Below the pieces are notes generated by a model, which searched no databases, was not told the origin of the DNA, and saw only the letters and a list, made by a program, of their open reading frames with translations. Below, piece by piece: positions 7,899-13,193 of a DNA stretch of 13,193 nucleotides. Where the stretch lies: assembly GCA_007131625.1 (NCBI GenBank), contig SLQC01000244.1, forward strand, positions 1 through 13,193, in the 5' to 3' direction. The position numbers and the translations under genes were made by a program. This DNA is from Balneolales bacterium. Its GTDB lineage: Bacteria; Bacteroidota; Rhodothermia; Balneolales; Natronogracilivirgulaceae. The number at the start of each line of letters is the position of its first letter. The stretch's first letter is position 1.

Positions 7899-9178
7899 TT
7901 CTGGTGGGAAAAGTCGAGGGGGATGGCTTTCAACTCGATGCCGCCCGATTTCCACGAATCAGAATCGGCGGATTTGGTGTGTCGAATGTCTGAAAAATGG
8001 AAATTGGGGCGAAGTCCAATGCCATAATCCGGGGGGAGTGTGATAGTGGGACCCGGATGGCCTGCCCGTTCATCATACGGAAGATCGGCATCGAATAAAT
8101 CACCGGTAGCGATCCCGTGATCAGTCGGCCACAGTGAATTAACGAAAGCGGAAAGATGGGCAAGCAGTGTGCGTCCCACAACAGATTCCAGGGAGGATGA
8201 TACGGTGACAGCGATTCTGTCGCCAGCAGCGGCCCATACGGTCTCCATTTCGGACATGGTTCCAAAAAGCATCGGCTTGAGGACAAGGACATCAGCGGCA
8301 TCATGGTCGAGCAAGTTTTGCAGATCGTCCGGTGTGCGAACCGATTCATCGACAGCAATCCGGATATCGTACTGCCGTAGCCTGGCCAGTGCCGCCATGT
8401 TGGAACGATCTAGTGGCTCTTCCAGATAGTCGATATTCCCGGCGATTCCTGATGCGTGGTGTTCCGCCTCCAATAGCCGGAGCAACCGGTGGGCATCGGA
8501 TTCGGTAAAGGCGCCATTGGCATCAAACCGGAACTTCAACCTGGGATATTCCCGACAGACCTCGGTAATCAGAGAGAAAGCTTGTTGCCATTCGGAAGGA
8601 AGTTTCACTTTGATTGTCGTATATCCGGCGCGCTTGTGACGGGCAATGGCATGAAGCAATGTCGCCGGGTCATGGAGTCCGATGACCGCGTTGGAGCGAA
8701 CAGGTGGGATGGTTCGGTGTGAGAGGTCAGATCGAATAGAGCGGTATGAGGAGCCGGAAGCTCTTTGCGAACTGATAATGTTATCATCCTTCGCAGAAGT
8801 TGGGGTATAACGGCGTATCCACCAGGCGTAAAGTGGCAACCCGGCGTCAACGGCCATTTGCTGTTCGGCCAGCATGGAGAGTCCGAATCGTACCGATGGC
8901 ATGCGGAACAGTGATGTAACGGTGGATTTGTCAGCCAGAAATGCTTCAAGTGTTGACCGATCAAAATGATGCCAAATCGCCTGGTTGTTCTTTTGAAGGA
9001 AGTAAGTGACCTCATCAAGAGACTCTTCGGAGAAACCGGGAAGCGGGGCAACTTCCGTTCGAAAATTCCAGCCATCATCCAGTATAAACCCCTCACGAAT
9101 TCGGAAATCACCCTTCGCAGTACGAAAAGGTGATCGAAAGGGGATTTTATAGTGAATAAGCGTCAGTTGATCGGACAT
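7895..9178 (-). CDS. menC: o-Succinylbenzoate synthase
   Basis: Enolase-superfamily enzyme that dehydrates SHCHC to o-succinylbenzoate in menaquinone synthesis. The active-site set is complete: K190 and K192 in TIKVKL, metal ligands D219 (FRFDANGAF), E253 (DYLEEPLD) and D277 (IAVDES), and catalytic K301 (LVLKPMLFG). At 427 aa it is longer than the usual 320-370. The extra length includes a polar stretch at about 125-163 with SYRSIRSDLSHRTIPP, resembling the repeats in MenE, plus a C-terminal extension of about 30 residues. The ATG at 9178 has no Shine-Dalgarno site and lies inside a degenerate 15-bp repeat array. An in-frame stop just upstream (9191-9193) limits other starts to a CTG one codon before. 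The stop overlaps the menE start as ATGA. menA lies 344 bp upstream on the same strand, so menC may need its own promoter. Confidence 0.94.
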   Translation of the reverse strand: MSDQLTLIHYKIPFRSPFRTAKGDFRIREGFILDDGWNFRTEVAPLPGFSEESLDEVTYFLQKNNQAIWHHFDRSTLEAFLADKSTVTSLFRMPSVRFGLSMLAEQQMAVDAGLPLYAWWIRRYTPTSAKDDNIISSQRASGSSYRSIRSDLSHRTIPPVRSNAVIGLHDPATLLHAIARHKRAGYTTIKVKLPSEWQQAFSLITEVCREYPRLKFRFDANGAFTESDAHRLLRLLEAEHHASGIAGNIDYLEEPLDRSNMAALARLRQYDIRIAVDESVRTPDDLQNLLDHDAADVLVLKPMLFGTMSEMETVWAAAGDRIAVTVSSSLESVVGRTLLAHLSAFVNSLWPTDHGIATGDLFDADLPYDERAGHPGPTITLPPDYGIGLRPNFHFSDIRHTKSADSDSWKSGGIELKAIPLDFSHQK

Positions 9179-9314
9179 CAGTTGATCGGTTCATCAATTG
9201 ACCGAAAATCGGTTAAAAGTGCATCAAATGAACAGATATCAGTTAATTAGTGTATCAATTTACCGGGTCACGGTTGATCAGACTTCAATTGTCCAATGTA
9301 TCACAATTCGGGTT
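9162..9314 (-). repeat. Degenerate 15-16 bp tandem array over the menC start
   Basis: About ten units begin at 9162, 9177, 9193, 9208, 9223, 9238, 9254, 9269, 9284 and 9300, so steps are always 15 or 16 bp. Read on the + strand the unit is close to ATCAGTTGATCGGAC; on the - strand CTGATGTCCGATCAA. The units at 9162 and 9177 are almost identical (13 bases differ at one), and divergence grows away from menC, with 9208, 9269 and 9300 the weakest. The menC ATG lies across two units, and the first unit encodes its residues 2-6. The short period and absence of spacers exclude CRISPR. Confidence 0.8.
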
Positions 9315-9522
9315 ACTCCGACAAGTTACGGAAAATTCCGATCAGCGGAAGTGTACCCTTGTAAATGGTAGCGCAGCAACGTTTAACTTTTCGAGTTCGT
9401 GGAGGTGGCTGTTTCGTTCCTATCAGAATATTGCCGGGCGACTCGGACGGTTTCTAAATTGCTTTTTTTCTGTTTCAGATGACATGTTTGGCTTTTGGGG
9501 AAACCAGGAGCTCAGCAAACCA
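9315..9522. other. Non-coding stretch between the repeat array and menA
   Basis: This is the rest of the 344-bp menA-menC gap. I see no recognisable gene, no clear terminator after menA and no convincing menC promoter. The only ATG frame of note on the - strand is 20 codons (9485-9423) with no family resemblance. Confidence 0.5.
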
Positions 9523-10401
9523 TCACGACAGAAAAATCCCGATGGAGAAAAGCAGTCCGAACGCCGTCATAAACTGCACTGTGCGAATCAGAATAAGGTT
9601 GAAAGCGGCTTTATCGGTTTCAAGCCAGAATCGCCTGACGAGCGCAACCGCCCAGGGTGCAAGGACCATGGGCAGGAGCACAGGGGAGGGGAAGTCTTCC
9701 TGAACATAAAAATGCGGGGGAATGGCGAAGGCAAGAAGGCAGAGGACGAGATACTGCCATCGGGCAAAACGTTCGCCGAGAAGCACGACAAGGGTTTTTT
9801 TACCTGCTTTGCGATCGGTATGGATATCCCGGTAGTTGTTGGCGACAAGAATCATGGTGGAGAGCGCACCGATTGCCAGCGCCGCCCAGAATGCTTCTAT
9901 AGACCAGTCGAGCGTATTCACATAATAGGTCCCCATAACAGCGATAACGCCGAAAAAGAGAAAAACAAAGAGATCGCCAAGGCCGTTGTAAGCGAGCGGA
10001 TAGGGCCCGCCGGTATACAGAATGCCCGCGATTATCGAAAGTATTCCGATCACCAAAATCGGCCATCCGGCCAACCAAACGAGATAGAGTCCGAGTAAAA
10101 ACGCGAGAAAAAAGGTGGCAACAGCAGCTTTGAACATGGTTTCCGGTGTAATTTCTCCGGTTGCGGATGCTCGAGTGAAACCGACGCGATCGATGGTATC
10201 GGCTCCTTTGCGGAAATCAAAGTAGTCGTTGGCGAAGTTGGTGGCGATCTGAATCAGGATTGCGCACAAAAGGGCAATAAGTGTGGCGATGCCGTCAAAG
10301 AGTTGCTGATGCCATGCCAGAGCAGCACCTGTAAGAACGGGTACCAGCGAGGCGGGGAGTGTTCGCAGCCGGGCCGCTTCTATCCAAACCGAAATTTTCA
10401 T
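9523..10401 (-). CDS. menA: 1,4-Dihydroxy-2-naphthoate polyprenyltransferase
   Basis: UbiA-family membrane prenyltransferase of 292 aa, normal length for MenA. It attaches the polyprenyl chain to 1,4-dihydroxy-2-naphthoate, giving demethylmenaquinone, in the cytoplasmic membrane. The N-terminus WIEAARLRTLPASLVPVLTG is characteristic. The first Asp-rich motif is NDYFDFRKGAD at 58-68 and the second NNYRDIHTDRKAGKKTL at 188-204; both bind the magnesium-diphosphate substrate in this family. Eight or so hydrophobic segments span the protein. The gene diverges from glnN across 245 bp and is the first of the men genes on this strand; menF, menD and menB are not in the window. The leader carries a 9-bp tandem duplication (10438-10455) and no Shine-Dalgarno site. 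The 344-bp gap to menC weakens the case for one operon. Confidence 0.95.
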   Translation of the reverse strand: MKISVWIEAARLRTLPASLVPVLTGAALAWHQQLFDGIATLIALLCAILIQIATNFANDYFDFRKGADTIDRVGFTRASATGEITPETMFKAAVATFFLAFLLGLYLVWLAGWPILVIGILSIIAGILYTGGPYPLAYNGLGDLFVFLFFGVIAVMGTYYVNTLDWSIEAFWAALAIGALSTMILVANNYRDIHTDRKAGKKTLVVLLGERFARWQYLVLCLLAFAIPPHFYVQEDFPSPVLLPMVLAPWAVALVRRFWLETDKAAFNLILIRTVQFMTAFGLLFSIGIFLS

Positions 10402-10646
10402 GAAAAAGTACCATTAGTTTTTAAAGTCAGATGCACAGGAAAATACGGAAAATACAGAAACTTGCGTCCAACTTTCCAGATGGAAGCGCTTTTTTGCGTT
10501 ATATAGACAAAAACTGAGACTCATTTAAATATTTAAGTCAAAAAAGAATTAATAGTTAAAAAAAATATGGTTTCAATCCATTGTATCGTTTATATTATGT
10601 CAATCATTAAAAACGAAAGCGCAACCGATAACCAAATGTTAGTTTC
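10402..10646. promoter_or_regulatory. Divergent menA/glnN control region
   Basis: This 245-bp AT-rich region must hold the promoters of both genes. Visible items are a perfect 12-bp palindrome TTAAATATTTAA (10525-10536), a 9-bp tandem duplication GGAAAATAC (10438-10455), an inverted pair ttcca/tggaa (10474-10478 and 10481-10485) and a TATATT box (10591-10596) about 50 bp before glnN. No -35 partner is convincing and no known nitrogen-regulator site is recognised. Confidence 0.45.
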
Positions 10647-12842
10647 ATGAGTAAATCATATAGAAGATTCGATGCAATGGAAGCCGTGAGAAATGCGGAG
10701 TACACGTTGACGACCAGAAACGGGTCGGGAAAGTTCGAAATGAACATCACCAAGATTTTTGGTGAAAACTGTCTCTCCATCGACACGTTGAAAGAGCGGC
10801 TTCCGAAATCTGTTTGGAAGACCCTGAAAAAAACAATTCGGGACAATGAGCCATTGGAGCACGATGTCGCCGACGCGGTAGCCGTTGTCATGAAAGAGTG
10901 GGCATCGGAAAAAGGTGCCACGCACTATTCCCACTGGTTTCAACCGTTGACCGGAGCGACCGCTGAGAAACACGACAGTTTTATTACACCAAATCAGGGT
11001 GGTGGGGCTATCACCTCGTTTTCGGGCAACGATCTGCTGCGTGGAGAACCGGATGCCTCCAGTTTCCCCAGTGGAGGACTGCGTCCAACCTTCGAGGCGC
11101 GTGGCTACACCGCCTGGGACCCCACATCTCCGGCCTTCATTATCGAAAACGGAAATGGTTCAACTCTCTGCATTCCTACGGTATTCGCATCCTGGAAAGG
11201 AGAGACACTTGATTTTAAAACACCACTGCTCCGCTCCACTGAAGCACTTAACAAACAGGCATTGCGCGCACTACAGTTGTTCGGTGGTGAAAAAGTCAAA
11301 TGGGTCAACTCCACCGGCGGGTATGAGCAGGAATATTTCCTGATCGACCAGGAGTATTACTATCGCCGTCCTGATCTGATGACATCCGGCCGGACCCTGT
11401 TCGGTGCCAAACCACCCAAAGGGCAGGAGTTGGATGATCACTATTTCGGCTCCATTCCCGACAGGATTCTCTCTTATATGCTGGATGCCGAGCGTGAGCT
11501 TTACCGTCTTGGTGTTCCGGTGAAAACACGCCATAATGAGGTTGCACCCGGTCAGTATGAAATTGCTCCGGTTTTTGAAAAGGCCAATGTAGCGGCCGAT
11601 CATCAGCAACTTACCATGATAGTACTGAAGAAAATGGCTCGTAAGTACGGACTGGTCTGTCTTCTTCATGAGAAACCGTTCGCGGGACTCAACGGAAGCG
11701 GCAAGCATGCCAACTGGTCCATTGCCACCAGCAAAGGCACCAACCTGCTGGAGCCGGGCGAGAGTCCGCATGAAAATATGCAATTCCTGTTTTTCTTTAC
11801 AGCAACGCTTAAAGCGCTTTATGATCATCAGGGCATGCTGCGGGCTTCCATCGCCAGTGCGGGAAATGACCACCGTCTTGGTGCAAACGAAGCACCTCCG
11901 GCAATTATCTCAGCCTATATCGGCGAGCATCTCGAGGATATCGTCAAGCAGATTAAAAACGGCGGTGCCACCAGCTCAAAAAAAGGCGGCTTGCTTGGCC
12001 TTGGCATTCCGGTACTTCCCAATATCCCCAAACATGCGGGCGACCGGAACCGGACCTCGCCATTTGCATTCACCGGCAACAAGTTTGAGTTCCGTGCCGT
12101 GGGATCTGAACAGACTGTCTCGTTTCCGACGACCGTGCTCAATGTAGGAACTGCTCACGCCATCGATGTGATGACAACAGCACTCGAAACCGAGTTTGCC
12201 AAAGAGAACGATTTGGAGAAAGCGCTGGCAACCGTGCTGAAAAACACCTATGCAGAGATCGACGCAATTCTCTTTAATGGCGACGGTTACTCCGACGAAT
12301 GGCAGGTAGAAGCGGAAAAGCGCGGTTTGCTGAATCTAAAAACCACGATGGATGCGCTCCCTTATATGACAACCGCCAAAAACATCCAACTCTTCGAGAA
12401 GTACAACGTACTGTCGGGGTTGGAACTGGAATCCCGCCAGGAAATCTATCTCGAGCAGTATTTCATTAAACTGAATATCGAGGCGGAGACCACAGAGGAC
12501 ATCGTACGAACTATGGTCATTCCGGCCACTGTTCGCTATCTGAATGAGGTGCTTGCCCTTAACGATCGGGGCAAGGCAACGGGACTGGATATTTCGTCGA
12601 CTAAAACCCTTGCCGAAGAGGTGAATAATGTTCTGAGTCAACTTATTATCGCTGTAGACAAGCTTGGAAAGGTCAACTCCGACCTCGGTGGAGATACCAT
12701 TCCGGAAAAAGCGAAGCACCTGTCACAGGTCGTCTTGCCCGAAATGAACAAAGTGCGGGTACTGGCCGACAATCTTGAGAAGCTGGTCGCAGACGACTAC
12801 TGGCCACTGCCGTCCTATCGTGAAATGCTCTTCGTGAAGTAA
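10647..12842 (+). CDS. glnN: Type III glutamine synthetase
   Basis: Glutamine synthetase of the GSIII class (GlnN), 731 aa, normal for the class and much longer than GSI. It makes glutamine from glutamate, ammonia and ATP; known GSIII enzymes are dodecamers. Class markers are ATHYSHWFQPLTGATAEKHD (91-110), the stretch LRGEPDASSFPSGGLRPTFE (131-150), the ATP-site segment GLNGSGKHANWS (347-358), NDHRLGANEAPP (407-418) and NKFEFRAVGSEQ (478-489), where the glutamate-binding arginine region of GS lies. The ATG at 10647 follows an AT-rich leader with no Shine-Dalgarno site; the N-terminus fits the family. The gene is monocistronic: menA diverges upstream and a strong terminator sits about 110 bp downstream. 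There is no adjacent glnB or amt to hint at the control system. In Bacteroidota GSIII is often the main glutamine synthetase. Confidence 0.96.
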   Translation: MSKSYRRFDAMEAVRNAEYTLTTRNGSGKFEMNITKIFGENCLSIDTLKERLPKSVWKTLKKTIRDNEPLEHDVADAVAVVMKEWASEKGATHYSHWFQPLTGATAEKHDSFITPNQGGGAITSFSGNDLLRGEPDASSFPSGGLRPTFEARGYTAWDPTSPAFIIENGNGSTLCIPTVFASWKGETLDFKTPLLRSTEALNKQALRALQLFGGEKVKWVNSTGGYEQEYFLIDQEYYYRRPDLMTSGRTLFGAKPPKGQELDDHYFGSIPDRILSYMLDAERELYRLGVPVKTRHNEVAPGQYEIAPVFEKANVAADHQQLTMIVLKKMARKYGLVCLLHEKPFAGLNGSGKHANWSIATSKGTNLLEPGESPHENMQFLFFFTATLKALYDHQGMLRASIASAGNDHRLGANEAPPAIISAYIGEHLEDIVKQIKNGGATSSKKGGLLGLGIPVLPNIPKHAGDRNRTSPFAFTGNKFEFRAVGSEQTVSFPTTVLNVGTAHAIDVMTTALETEFAKENDLEKALATVLKNTYAEIDAILFNGDGYSDEWQVEAEKRGLLNLKTTMDALPYMTTAKNIQLFEKYNVLSGLELESRQEIYLEQYFIKLNIEAETTEDIVRTMVIPATVRYLNEVLALNDRGKATGLDISSTKTLAEEVNNVLSQLIIAVDKLGKVNSDLGGDTIPEKAKHLSQVVLPEMNKVRVLADNLEKLVADDYWPLPSYREMLFVK

Positions 12843-12902
12843 CCGGAGCGGATCCGAAAGGGTACATCTTATTGTTAATTCTGGGGATTCAACCGGTATC
12901 AA

Positions 12903-12950
12903 CGATCACTATTGACGTTAAACGATTCTTCGTCACGTAGATGGTGATTG
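12903..12950 (+). other. Nested inverted repeat in the glnN 3' region
   Basis: Outer arms cgatcac (12903-12909) and gtgattg (12944-12950) pair with one G:U, and inner arms tgacg/cgtca pair at 12913-12917 and 12931-12935. It lies just before the terminator and may be part of the glnN 3' untranslated RNA. No function can be assigned. Confidence 0.35.
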
Positions 12951-12954
12951 ATAG

Positions 12955-12999
12955 AAACAAGTCCGGAGCTGTGCAAACAGTCCGGGCTTGTTTTATTTT
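12955..12999 (+). terminator. Strong rho-independent terminator of glnN
   Basis: Arms 12955-12967 and 12981-12993 form 13 pairs with one G:U. Above a single bulged G, ctgt/acag (12969-12972 and 12977-12980) add four pairs closed by a GCAA tetraloop. A T-rich tail runs to 12999, and the intron begins at the next base. Confidence 0.9.
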
Positions 13000-13193
13000 G
13001 TGCGCCCGGCAGGGCGCATCCGCTTGGGAGTGAAAGTCTCCTGTGCACCCGACAACTTTATAAAGGATTTTGTCAGGGGGAAGCATTAGCCGGACGGAAA
13101 GGGTGTCCATCGCGAGGTGGAATCTGAAGGAAGCTGAAGGCAAAACGCTGGCCCGACGAACAGAAACAGACATTATCTCTCCAAATCTTATGC
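13000..13193 (+). mobile_element. Group IIC intron, 5' part of domain I; runs off the right edge
   Basis: The 5' end of a self-splicing, retrotransposing intron. It starts GTGCG, the usual group II 5' end, and at once forms the hairpin GCGCCC-GGCA-GGGCGC (13002-13017). The stretches GGGAGTGAAAGTCTCC (about 13026-13041), AAGGGTGTCC (about 13099-13108) and GGAATCTGAAGGAAGCTGA (about 13119-13137) match the domain I pattern I recall for bacterial class C introns such as the Oceanobacillus iheyensis one. Its place just after a terminator stem, in the terminator's reading direction, is the known target preference of this class. The reverse transcriptase/maturase gene and domains V-VI would lie to the right and are not seen, so it cannot be said whether the element is active. 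EBS1 is not visible for a pairing test. Confidence 0.92.

Noticed and set aside
7899..7955. Longer menE start at the ATG at 7955
   Set aside because: The extra 19 residues lie inside menC and match nothing expected. The ATG at 7898 overlapping the menC stop is the usual coupled arrangement.
9162..9314. CRISPR array
   Set aside because: Units are 15-16 bp, directly adjacent and degenerate, with no unique spacers and no cas genes.
9423..9485. Small - strand gene of 20 codons after menA
   Set aside because: There is no ribosome-binding site and no recognisable protein; a frame of this length is expected by chance.
9250..10098. Open + strand frame of 282 codons
   Set aside because: It lies mostly antisense to menA, whose motifs are intact, and its start lies in the repeat array. 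The predicted protein is rich in charged and polar residues with no family resemblance.

Overview
The window looks like a chromosomal segment of a Bacteroidota-type bacterium, possibly of the Balneolota/Rhodothermota branch. The evidence is an ssb gene next to a GldE-like CBS-domain membrane protein, a type III glutamine synthetase, menaquinone genes in the order menA-menC-menE, and AT-rich leaders without Shine-Dalgarno sites before most genes (htpX is the exception). The phylum is inferred from gene content and was not tested by any search.

Layout. Positions 1-1248 hold the 3' part of a Gfo/Idh/MocA-family oxidoreductase that enters from the left edge. Then follow, all on the + strand, htpX (1523-2386, membrane zinc protease), ssb (2675-3112, with terminator 3163-3203), a GldE/CorC-like CBS membrane protein (3292-4698) and purB (4772-6064, adenylosuccinate lyase). 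On the - strand, read right to left, lie menA (10401-9523), menC (9178-7895) and menE (7898-6039). They encode three menaquinone steps: OSB synthase (menC), OSB-CoA ligase (menE) and DHNA polyprenyltransferase (menA). menC and menE overlap by ATGA, and the menE 3' end overlaps the purB 3' end by 26 bp. A divergent AT-rich intergenic region separates menA from glnN (10647-12842, type III glutamine synthetase). glnN is followed by a strong terminator. The last 194 bases match the conserved 5' end of a group IIC (bacterial class C) self-splicing intron, starting 6 nt after the terminator stem.

Most genes are housekeeping, but the men block is unusual. It carries four separate tandem-repeat tracts: a degenerate array of about ten 15-16 bp units covering the menC start region (9162-9314), and in-frame repeats of 27, 24 and 21 nt inside menE that add hydrophilic inserts between intact catalytic motifs. 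menC has a similar insert with a related peptide. These repeats and the intron landing site are the points most worth checking. I see no wholly new multi-gene system; no phage, CRISPR, tRNA or rRNA is visible.
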